Shown in pieces: positions 1-9,120 of a stretch of 27,516 nucleotides of DNA; the first letter of the stretch is position 1, and each line of letters opens with the position of its first letter. Source of the stretch: Triangularia verruculosa (Eukaryota > Ascomycota > Sordariomycetes > Sordariales > Podosporaceae); contig MU864095.1 in assembly GCA_033296885.1 (NCBI GenBank), positions 1-27,516 of the forward strand, given 5' to 3'. Both the position numbers and the translations under genes were made by a program. The notes below the pieces were generated by a model. The model saw nothing but the letters and a program-made list of their open reading frames with translations, was not told the origin of the DNA and searched no databases.

Positions 1-95
1 GTGAGCACTGTTGAATTTTCTAAGCCATTGAAGCCCTGTATTCCATAGGGCTTAAACACACTGTAAAATCCACAAACAAATGCTGTATTTCAACA
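1..95 (-). mobile_element. Copia-type LTR fragment, cut by window edge
   Basis: Read on the minus strand from position 95, this begins TGTTGAAATACAGC and continues with a stretch clearly homologous to the first 90 bp or so of the two Copia LTRs at 20415 and 21482 (shared blocks: TACAGCA, TTTGTGGA, TTTACAGT, AATGGCTTAGAA). It is therefore the 5' end of an inverted LTR of the same or a closely related family; the rest lies outside the window. No target duplication can be tested. Confidence 0.75.
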
Positions 96-517
96 GCTTT
101 TTATCGAACTTTAATGGGGCAACGCCGTTTATTTTCGGTATTCGGGTACATAAGATCTAGTAGGGTAGGGACGGTATAAGACGTAAGAAGGAGGATATTA
201 TTAAAGCAACGCTTAGCAATTTTAAGGAGATAAACAAAGGTATTCTAGATAGACTAAAGTACGTTAACGATAAAGTTATTAATACAGCCGGATAGAATAT
301 CGTCGATAAGAGCCGATTAAGGGAAGTAAACCTTATTATTTAAATCTTACTTTAAAATATAATTACTTTAAGTTAGTTAAATAAAGTCTCGCTTATTTTA
401 TTTATAATATAGTTATATAATTATCTATATAATATTCTAACTAACTTTCTAGTTAATCTTATCTTAAACTTATCTACAATTAAACTTATTTATCTCCTAA
501 CTACTCTTCTAATAATA
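96..517. other. AT-rich RIP-like stretch with a weak coding trace
   Basis: From about 148 to 342 the plus strand reads as a lysine- and glutamate-rich segment with a single internal TAG and a final TAA (it includes NFKEINKGILDRLKYVND), so it may be an exon remnant of an unidentified protein. From 343 to 517 the sequence is almost pure A/T and I see nothing recognisable. Confidence 0.3.
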
Positions 518-1740
518 CTACGGCGCTATATAATATAGCCGATCCTTTAGATCCCCCTTTAATATTAACATTAACCTTAGTATCTTTTCCATTTCTTTAA
601 GCCTTTTAAGTTTTTTCTTTATCCGAGGTTTAATAGCGTTAACGTTAAACGCGAGGTTAAAGACTATAGTAGCGATGCCCGCTGCAATGGGTATTATAAA
701 CGACGTTCTGGACTTAACTACACTTTTAAATCGCAAGCGTGCCCTCCCGTTCTTTATAAAATTCTCCCTTTTTATAAGTTCTAAGCCCATCCCGAGCGTT
801 ATAAAGTTAAAGCCGCTCTATATTTTAGGGTTAATTCCGCTATCTTTACTATTATCCTTCGAGGTATAAACGTAAATAACCGAATAATTAACGTTCGCCG
901 GAAACGTCCGAAGATCGTTTTTACCGTTATTAAAGGCGGCTGTGAATATTAACCGGGGCGAGGCGTCTCGGATTATAGTTTTAATCTTATCGACGACTTT
1001 ATTGTACTTATTTCGGGCTAACTGCTCCTTTGTTTTATCTCCGTTATTTTAAACTGCTAGTTATCTAAAGCCGAAAGATATAGAGATTATATCTACGTTC
1101 TAAGTATTTACTATATATTTAATAACCTATTATATTATAAGTATTAATATAATAATTCCTCTTTTAAATATAATCTTAGGTTGTCCTACCTTAGCTATAT
1201 TCTTAGCTTTATAAAATTTAAAAGTATTTTAGTTAAATACTTTCGTAATATAAATATCCGCTTCTAAAGTAGCTTTATAAAAGAGGTAGGCGCAGTTCGT
1301 TCTATATAGCTTATTATCTTTATCTTTTACGTTAGCGCTAACCCAACTTTAGCACCACTTTTTCTTTATACGTCCCTACTCCTTAATTTCTATAATTCTA
1401 ATATAATTAAAGTCGATTCCGGTGTTAATAACTACGATGTAAATCTACTATAGTAAGTCGCCCCCTAATACTATATTGCAATAAGTAATAAAGCGTAAAT
1501 ATAATTTGTAGAATATTTCGAGACGTATTTAAAACTCGTTCGCGCTTTAGGGTATATAAAGGGTTAGCGATAAAAATATAGAGATACCTTTCGGGAGGCG
1601 CTTACGTTAAAGATGTCGAGTCTTGTTTTACGTCGAAAAGTTTAACGTTGGGTTGACTCGGCTTAATATATCGCTTCGAAAGCTGTCTTATAAGAGTCTT
1701 CTCTACGATAGTCGTATATAAGGAAGTTTAGGTAAGAGTG
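518..1740 (-). pseudogene. Subtilisin-like (S8) serine protease, RIP-degraded
   Basis: Minus-strand translation, read through many TAG/TAA codons, gives the S8 blocks in order: VVINTGIDFN (around 1424, where the family has a catalytic Asp in VxDTGxD), KLYRTNCAYL (around 1304, where the family has catalytic HGT), then NVDIISISFGF, an oxyanion-like TAAFNNGKND block, and KSRTSFIIPIAAGIA (Ser at 701-703, where the family has SGTSFATP). Asp is read as Asn (1424-1426), His as Tyr (1304-1306) and the Gly before Thr-Ser as Arg. All fit G-to-A or C-to-T changes, and the Ser survives. The segment upstream of the Asp block (about 1450-1740) stays open-like but I do not recognise its domain. The 5' end is lost at the sharp compositional boundary near 1745. 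The protein cannot be functional. The family assignment is from motif memory, not a search. Confidence 0.82.
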
Positions 1741-1869
1741 GTAATAGTAACGACAGAGAATTGCTGCACCGTTGTTTGGCATGTAATATACAAGGGCTCC
1801 GGTGCTGCATCCTCCTACGTAAGAACATTAGTGCTAGGGGTTACCAGTTTCTTTAAAGTTAGATTGTCA

Positions 1870-2371
1870 TCAATCTTGATGAGAATAGTGTCAAACACTA
1901 ATTTCCATGAGCCATAAAATACGGCAGCCTTGATCTGAGGCACATCTTTGAGGCCTTGAATCAGATATGGGGAGACGAACTCCTCGTGGAATACTACGAG
2001 ACGAGGATATGGTTGGTCAGTTTTCCTATTGTTATTATTCTTGTTGGGTGCAACATATCAACCAACCCAACCTCTTCACCTTGACATTCCTTCACCTGTC
2101 CCAGCCTCTCAACAGCCTCGACAAGCTGCTGCTTGATTTCATACGCCCTTTGAGGGGACAGCACATTATCCACCCTGACATCGGCTACGGTGTATCCCTC
2201 TTCTGCCCACTTTTTGCGTGGTTGCGGATCAAGAGTTTGCGTGACGGCGTTGTCGGCCAGGCTATCTTGGAGGTTGCGGCCAGAGACGATGATGAGGCCG
2301 GGCCCGATGCCCCGCCGAGAAAGCGGGGGTTGTATCTTGATGAGCGGGTAGACTTCGGCCTGGACGCCCAT
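1870..2371 (-). pseudogene. Dienelactone-hydrolase-like alpha/beta hydrolase, N-terminal part only
   Basis: An ATG at 2371 opens a frame starting MGVQAEVYPLIKIQPPLSRR, followed by a Gly/Pro-rich strand (GIGPGLIIVSG) and the block KKWAEEGYTVADVRV, which resembles fungal dienelactone-hydrolase-family proteins (usually around 240-290 residues). The frame stops at 1994, but another frame just downstream reads PYPRLVVFHEEFVSPYLIQG and then KAAVFYGSW, which continues the same kind of protein. A one-base frameshift near 2010-2020, or a short intron with poor consensus, would join them. After about 1880 similarity fades, then comes the boundary with AT-rich DNA near 1745, so the C-terminal half with the Asp and His of the usual triad is missing. 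I infer a truncated, non-functional gene. A function beyond hydrolase-like is not claimed. Confidence 0.5.
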
Positions 2372-2821
2372 GGTGCTGGTTAGTAGATGATCATTGAGAT
2401 AACACAGTTGCAGTGTGAGACAGGCTGTGATTGTTTAATTGTTTCGTCTGTGTCGGCTATCGATTTGCTCTGTGAGCGATGAAACACAGCTCCGGCAGCG
2501 GTTCAATCGGCAAGGCTCGGCGGGGTGACGTTTCTCTCGGTCCGGTGGTGTGGCCTTAAGCGAGTGCGCCGTGCCACACAGCGACCGCATCGTATCGGCC
2601 TCCCGTCCATCTTTCCGTTGTTTTGACTGCCGCGCCGGCAAATTCTGAGCGGCCAGCCAATTTACTTGAGCTTGGCGCTGTACTGACATCTCTGAGAACA
2701 GATAATGGAAATCACAATTGCTTCTACAGATAGGAACAAGAAACCTTAGTGAAAAAGATTGTCACTGTTTATTATTAAGTAGTTAAAGTAGTTAAGGTAG
2801 GTACCTATCGTCGTTGCTCCG
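2372..2821. other. Intergenic region between hydrolase fragment and rhodopsin-domain gene
   Basis: This GC-normal stretch lies upstream of the hydrolase start and downstream of the membrane-protein stop codon. An 84-codon open frame at 2435-2689 on the minus strand has no recognisable motif and is probably chance. A perfect 10-bp palindrome lies at 2798-2807. Confidence 0.6.
2798..2807. repeat. Perfect palindrome TAGGTACCTA
   Basis: This 10-bp perfect palindrome sits 15 bp beyond the stop codon of the rhodopsin-domain gene, inside its presumed 3' UTR. A looser relative (TAGGTA, 6-bp spacer, TACCTA) is at 5646-5663. Short palindromes of this type recur in fungal genomes; a function is not known to me. 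Confidence 0.5.
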
Positions 2822-4070
2822 TTACTTCCCGTTCACCGGCTCGGCCCCGACGTCCAGCCTGACGGTGCTGCTCCCATCATTACTGTCCAAGTCCATGTAC
2901 GCATCGTTGCTGTCCAGGTTCTTGCCATTGACGCTCACCATCCGGAACATGGCCCCTCGGTCCCGCCTGAAATCAGCACCGTCCTCTTCCGCGTTTAGCT
3001 TGCCCCCCTTGCTGCTCCCGGCCATCTTCCCCAGGCTCCTGCTTCCATTCTGGTTGTGGGAATATCCAGCTGCAGTCGAGCCCCCATTCTTCCAAAACTT
3101 GACCAGCGACTTCAACCATGGCACGCAACCGCAGATGACGCCCAGGTGCACCTCGACCGCTGTCCAGATCAACAGGTGGAAACCTTCCCAAGTGATGTCG
3201 TACGTCCTCTCCAACACATACCAGATCCAGTACAGCCTCAGAATGGCACCAATGACAACCACACCTCCGAACGAGAAGAGGACGATGAGGGCGATGCGCT
3301 GTGACAGCGGAAGACGGGCCCGGTACAGCGTCGGCAACGGAAGGATCCACACCAAAAAGTCGGCCAGGACAGTCAGAGAGGCATGGGTGAGGAGCGGCGG
3401 GCCTTCGGGGATGCAGTCTCGACTGCTGAACAGAATGTTCCAATAGGAGGATGTCGGCTGGCACTGGGCGAAGAGCACGATGGCAAAGGCCGTGTTGTAC
3501 AAGGCAACAAACGCTATAATAGCATCTAATGCCTCCCGTGTCAATTCCGTCCCCTGCTCCACAATAACACGGACACAAAAGGCGGGACTTACAAGCGAGT
3601 TTTCTGAACAACGACCCCCGGGGCGCCAGACGGAGGTAGCTGAGCAAGATGGAGGTCTTGGCGCAGCCGGTCGCAGAGATAAAGAGGGCCTGCACAGCCA
3701 TGGTAACCTTGCGGTTGTGGACGAGGTTTTCGTACTTGAGATCCCAGATATGGAGGTTCCAGCCGTACAGGGAGGAAGCCAGAATGACGCTGACCGTCAC
3801 CCCTGTTCCGGATAGCTGCAGATTCTGTTAGGGCTAGTTGTAGGAACGCAGCAGAAAAGAAACACGTACAGCAGCGGCTACCATGAACCAATCGTCGGCG
3901 TCGATGCTGCCCATGATCCTAATTCGGACGTAGAACCGGAGGACGAGCACGATGAGTGCGATGGGAAGCATGATGAGCTGGACAATGAGGAGAGCTGGAC
4001 CTCGGGTTTCGGGATTTTCATAGTTGGCCGGTGGCCAAGTGGCCCTCACTTCGGGTGATGGTAATCTCAT
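2822..4070 (-). CDS. Rhodopsin-domain (SAT4/Pth11-like) integral membrane protein, three exons
   Basis: My gene model is exon 1 4070-3870, intron 3869-3816 (GTACGT...CTAAC...CTGCAG), exon 2 3815-3593, intron 3592-3526 (GTAAGT...TTAG), exon 3 3525-2822, ending in TAA. It totals 1128 nt (375 residues), in frame throughout with no stops. The start is the ATG opening MRLPSPEVRATWPPANYENP, because the block NPETRGPALLIV typically lies at the extreme N-terminus of this fungal family; the longer upstream frame has low-complexity Arg/Ser content. About seven hydrophobic segments follow, with IDADDWF after the second, a Cys-containing loop (QCQPTSSYWN), and a hydrophilic, Asn/Asp/Ser-rich cytoplasmic tail of about 100 residues. 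Such proteins sit in the plasma membrane and resemble the Pth11 receptor class but lack its CFEM domain here; the ligand is unknown. It is the only clearly intact gene in the window. The 3' acceptor of intron 1 could instead be TAACAG 9 bp earlier, adding three residues. Confidence 0.85.
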
Positions 4071-6261
4071 GGTTGTCTTCGTCTCCCTTAAAACAGGGCG
4101 TATATGTTCCCCATTTGTTCCTTCGGCGTGGACCTCTTTTGTTGGGCGATCTTGCGGCCGAGGAGGCTTCGAGATTCGCGCCGGTGATCTCTCTCTCTCT
4201 CTCTCGGCTGATGTGGGTGCACAGGGCGGCTGGGATCGATGTGATGAACAGGAACGGGACGAGACGGGTGGCTGCAGCCAGAATATTAAGTAAACGAAAG
4301 GAACGGGAACTGAAAATCCCAAGGGAGAGGAACCGTTCGGTAGAGGGTTCCGGGGGAGGGCCAGTCCTCATATGCACCGCGTTCCACATTTGGTATTCAT
4401 TCACAGTGGGTACTGACCATTACATTCAGAGCTTCCACACAGACACTCCCCCTCCCCCTTGTGCCTTTCACCTTCCGTCCAGGCGAGCCAAGAGTGAGAC
4501 CCAGAATAGGAAACGGAGAGGAAAAAACAGCTACACTAGCGGCAAAACTGGGGGCGCAAAGAGGAACAGACTCGGCCGCCAACTGAGGTCACCTTCAGAC
4601 TGGCGGCTTGGCTCCCTTCCCGAGTGCGCGGTCGTCCTCCTGCCTAAGAGAATCGAAAACGTTGTGGCCGGTGGGCTAGCCGGTTACGTATCTTGGTCAC
4701 TCTCTCGCTCATTCATTGGGGAAGAGAACAGGGAGATGCCGGGTTTCTTGTGTCTCTGTTCCTGAACGGCTGCAAATGCATCGCTCGCTGCACGTGGGCG
4801 TTACCGGCCAAGGACCCGGCATCGGATGTTCTTCATTTCTCGGATGCCACAACATCAAATAAGTCTGGGAGTATGTAATGGAACCGGCCGGGAGCTTCCC
4901 AAATGCTTCACCCACCAGACGGGTGACGGTTGGTAAGAGTTGCCGCAATGGCAAGCAACCCCTGGGCTGTGCTGTGGCTGTCAATCTCAAACAGCTGCTT
5001 CCCCTTTTCAGTATCGCGACATGATGGATGGAGAGGCAGGGCAGCTCAAGATAAAACACCACTATCGCTGCAGCTAGACTACACTATAACACGCTATCGC
5101 GGGTTATCATCAAAAAAAATTACGCACGGTCGGGCTCCACGAAACTGGCATCATTGGGACGCACATAATCGGCAGAGAACCGTTGACCGTGCTTTCTTTT
5201 TCCTGTCCAACTCCAACCATGCCAACCATCGACAGGCCCCGCCTTCTCCAATTTTTGACGATTTTGACAGATTCAGCGACTCCACACAGATCGCGGAGTG
5301 GAGATAGACCCGACACAGGAGTTCAATGCGTGGGCTCCACCGGGCTCCGTTCTCACTAACGGACATTGGAAAACATGACCCGCCGGACTGGATTGGCTTG
5401 GACCACCTTTTGAAGGCCAAGGATAGCGTGAATCAGGTTCCCTCAGACAATTCATGTCATCCAAAAATGGAAAGCCATATCGACAGGAAAGGGGACATGA
5501 TGTGTGTGGTGACATCTGCGTGATGGCTGCACATATAGGACCGAAAATTGGACAGTTGACCCGTTGCCAATGCTTTAGAAACGGCATAGAAGCTTTCTTT
5601 GCTTTTCCCCCTTTAAGCGAAGTGGCACTGTCTGCAGGTGATATCTAGGTATGTATGTACCTATAGTATACAAACCACAGGAGGAGAAAACCGGGTATGC
5701 TCGGGAAAGAAACGGCAGGCAATAATGAGTCCGAATGACTCGCTTCAGTCGATCATTTCAAATGCTTAGTAAAGTGATATTTGAAACCAACAACACAGGC
5801 CCCCCCTCGACAACTTCATTTTTTTCCGAGCATTTCTTGCGCAGGCAAACAAGACTTTGTTGGGATACCCAGGGCATGATGCCCAAAGCATCAACCCGCA
5901 GCGGGGACTGGTTCAGCGCGGCGTCTGGGCGTCAAATGCACGTGGGATTCAACTTTCAAGGGGCCGGGGGGCGAGGCCATGTTACTTGTCGTTCGAAAAA
6001 CGCGGGGTAGAGCGAAGAGCCGAGCTCTGTTGACGAAGAGTCCTCTGTCTTCTTCCCCTTCTCTGCCAAGCTGCCATATACACAGACTGGCGACCCTGAA
6101 GAATCCATTCGGCATGTGAGGCGCGTGATGTTACAGCACATGCAGCACCTCAGAAACCATCAAGGCAAAAACAGACAATCCCATTGTTTTGCAGATCATT
6201 GACCATCAAGGTACTGTAGCTGTGGCCATAAGCCGAATACTTGGGCTTGCAGCACCTAACC
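4071..6261. other. 2.2 kb intergenic region
   Basis: This region lies upstream of the rhodopsin-domain gene and downstream of the 5'-nucleotidase. Several open frames of 60-240 codons exist on both strands but all overlap each other, show no motifs, and look like chance frames in GC-rich DNA. It contains a (TC)9 tract (4188-4205) about 120 bp upstream of the chosen start of the membrane-protein gene, which is probably in its promoter or 5' UTR. A pyrimidine-rich tract lies at 4439-4461, and a TAGGTA/TACCTA inverted repeat at 5646-5663. I see no RNA gene. Confidence 0.6.
4188..4205. repeat. (TC)9 microsatellite in promoter or 5' UTR
   Basis: An uninterrupted TC dinucleotide run lies about 120 bp upstream of the predicted start codon of the rhodopsin-domain gene (on the coding strand it is a GA run). 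CT/GA tracts are common in fungal promoters; no regulatory role is shown here. Confidence 0.7.
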
Positions 6262-8316
6262 CTACGCCCGGGAGGACACCATCACAATTCTGCCCTCAAC
6301 CTTGGGCCTGATTGCCCTCGTCCAGCTGACCTCGCCCTCCCCGTCCTTGAGCCCCTCTGCGCAGTCCTTGCCATCATCTACACCCACCAGCCGGCACCAC
6401 TTCCTGAAGAACTTGCGCATGACCCTCAGCTCCCTGTCACAGTTCTCGACGTCGGTACGTCGTGCGTCTTCATCGGTGGACTCGTCAGACGAATCATCCT
6501 CTGCGTGGCCAACCAAGGGGCTAACGCTGCATTTCCTTTCTCGAAGTTTGGCAGGTGTGAAATCCTCCCATGCTCCCTTCCAGCTGTTGGCAGTGTCACT
6601 TCGTTTCCTCTTGTCTCCTGGCTGGTTGGTATCAGTTGGCGAGGCTGGCAGGATGGAGCAACTCGAGGAGGCTTCTTGGAGCACTTTATCCCTATTTTTT
6701 TTTGCTGCTTGTTAATACTCGACATGCAACACAGGTAGATAGAAGGAGGAGACAAACCAATGTCTCGCCAGCGATGGTCCCCATCCCCCCCATTTTTCTA
6801 TAACTGTTAGTGCCATAAAGTACTGCCTCAGCATCGCAGAGATCAAGATGCCGTTCTCTTCTATGACGACCTCCTTACAATCGCCGCCCTCGGATTGGAT
6901 CAAGAGGGCCTTATACCTATCCTTACTACGAGCTATATAACCCCTAGTGGCCAGGACATAGATCCTCTCTTTTTCGAGGGGCTAACCGGCAATCTTAACC
7001 GACAAGATTCTTGACCCCACCTGTAGCGAAGGGTTAAACATAAACTTAATATTGGACACCTACGGGAACCTCCCCTCTAGCGCGGGGTACAGACTAACTC
7101 CATTCTCCAGAGCCTCCTAGATGTTCTTCCCTACTGCCTTAATCACTACTACCGGGTCTTCAAAGGGAAAGTAGTCCGTTATATCCTTGACCCTAATCGG
7201 CCCTGGCGCATAGATCTGATCCCCTTTTATCGTGCCCGCCGCTATCAAAGCGCAGTCGGCCCCGTAATAGCCCCTTATAATATTATAAACCCAGTTTCCA
7301 ATATTGGACTCCCTCGTTCTGACGGTCGTAAATCTAGCATCCAACGGCTCCGCCGTCCACCCTACCGGCTTTTCTAAACTCTTCTTCAGCTTCGCAGTCA
7401 ACCCGTGTACCAGCTTCTCCGTCTCCGGATCCTTCCTGATCGCCCTTATAATATCCCTCCGGACAATATTTACGTCCTACTTCTTAACCCCCTCCAGGTC
7501 CTGATTTCGTCTTAAATCGATATAACTTAGCTGCTTGAAATCCGCCCCCGACTTCAGCACGTACGTCCCGTTGATGTAGCTGTGAGCATAAAAGTGATTA
7601 TGCCCGCTTAGGATGATGTTAATCATGCCCCCGCCTAGATTCCTGGCGAGCTGGTTGTCGTTTGGCTCCCTTTGGTACGTCAAGGCGATGATGACATCCG
7701 CGCTTTGCTCCTTCAATTCCGGGATTAGCTCCCTCGCTACTTCGCTCGCTGACCGGTAGATAATTCCGGGGGGCAAGGAGTTGATGGTATCCAGCTACTC
7801 CCTCTCTTCCAGCCCAATCAGCCCGATTTTGATGCCGTTTAACGTAGTGATTATATGCGTCTTCTTAGCGTTCCCAATGGGCACACCCTCCCCTAACTCC
7901 GGGTCCAGTACATTAGCCAGCAACCAAGGGAAGTGGCATTTGGAAGACAAATGCCGGAACTGTCTGACTTTAAAGTCGAGATCGTGGTTGCCGACGTACG
8001 AGGCGAGGGTGCCGATGTTGTTGAGGATGGGGACCATATGGCTTCCCTTTGTGATGGAGGATTCCAGCGAGGGGTTGAAGACGTCCCCGGAGAATAGGGG
8101 GACGAGATTAGGGAGGTTTGGCTGGGAAGGGGAGCGGTACTCGTTCACTACCGTCATGAAGCGGGACACTCCGCCTGCGGGCTCAGCCGACGAGGAGTCG
8201 AGGTGGTAGACATCGTTGAAGTGGAGGATGCGCACGTCGGGGGGGTCGTGGACTAGATCACGGCCCGAGGCGAAGGTGATGGTTGGTTCGGCGGTGGGGA
8301 TGTGAGCAGCACCCAT
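6262..8316 (-). pseudogene. Fungal 5'-nucleotidase (metallophosphatase) with four in-frame TAG stops
   Basis: Start ATG at 8316 (MGAAHIPTAEPTITFASGRD). Family blocks in order: ILHFNDVYHLD (residue 35 is the metal Asp), FSGDVFNPS (about 75-83), VGNHDLDF (about 108-115), NVLD, then LTYQREPND and SGHNHFYAH, then the C-terminal nucleotidase domain (RESNIGNWV, YYGADCALIAAGTI, PFEDP, ALEGRFPQVSN, ENGILISAMLRQYF). An intron at 6757-6692 (GTTTGT...TATTAAC...TAG) joins in frame to a C-terminal exon with WEDFTPAKLRERK and RELRVMRKFFRKW, ending at 6262. The model is 663 codons without frameshift, the length I expect for the family. TAG codons lie at 7795-7797, 7477-7479, 7117-7119 and 6982-6984, several where the family has Trp or Gln. 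Tyr replaces the expected His in the THQREPND block and Asn the expected Asp in GHDH, all transition-type changes. I infer a recently inactivated gene. The identification is from motif memory. Confidence 0.85.
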
Positions 8317-9120
8317 CTTGGTAGTTTTTAAGTATGTTTTGAGTGATGTTGTTGTACACAACCACACACACCGACGTCAGTAATGATTCCCACCTCCGCT
8401 CTCATGAGGGCATCCACTTACTTCCTACACCACCACACACAACGAGGTCAGTAATCACCATCAGGCTTAAGCTTCTAGACACACTTTCTATAACGTGGCT
8501 GTTATTTGAAATCGGATCATAGCTTCATATTAGACACGTACCGACTATATCAAGTTAGCTTTTATACTCTAGAGTGATAAACATTCCTTACCTCAAAGTC
8601 CTGATGAATCCAAACTCGTGCTGGAATTTTGGGAAAAGACATTTCGGCCTTGCTCTGACAACGTCGTTTCTCCTTACAGCTTTCGATGTACCTGCCGAAG
8701 TGATCTTGTAGAAGTGACGCTGTAATAGCGACTTTCGTCGTTTGAATTTCCTTATTGCTCTAGTTAAGAAAGTCGTTCTTGGATTAATTGAAGTTTAGGT
8801 GGCAATGATAGCGTCAAGTTGGACTTCAGGCCGATATTCCATAATTACAAAATCGTCCCTAATACCCCGCATCTTAGCAACTTTCATTAGCCAATTGCAT
8901 GTCTAGATGGTGGCGTGACTTGTGATTGGCAGTATTTCTGAGAGATAATAGGAGGTGTTAGACAGACTGAAGTTAGCTGAACCTGGAACCAATTATAGCT
9001 GCAACTGCGCGCGATGTTCCAAAGGTTAAACCAACACCGCGAGAGAATAATGAATGTTTTGAGGTAAGATGTATTAATGACTGGAGAGTAACTATAGAAT
9101 CTAACTTTATATAGAGAGTA
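8317..9120. other. Intergenic region upstream of the 5'-nucleotidase
   Basis: There is no gene here. Composition drifts from GC-normal to AT-richer toward the transposon at 9121. A short direct repeat, CACACAC then (C/A)CGA(C/G)GTCAGTAAT, occurs near 8363 and 8435, 72 bp apart, in what would be the nucleotidase promoter. Short open frames at 8887-9219 are not coding-like and overlap the transposon end. Confidence 0.5.

Noticed and set aside
2814..3815. Several plus-strand frames opposite the rhodopsin-domain gene
   Set aside because: They are antisense shadows of the spliced minus-strand gene, which has clear membrane segments and splice sites.
4031..4765. Long plus-strand open frame (244 codons) upstream of the rhodopsin-domain gene
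   Set aside because: It overlaps the first exon in antisense, is Arg/Ser-rich without motifs, and looks like a chance frame in GC-rich DNA.
6241..6738. Plus-strand frames of 137-165 codons near 6.3-6.7 kb
   Set aside because: They are antisense to the C-terminal exon of the 5'-nucleotidase, whose minus-strand frame joins in frame through an intron.
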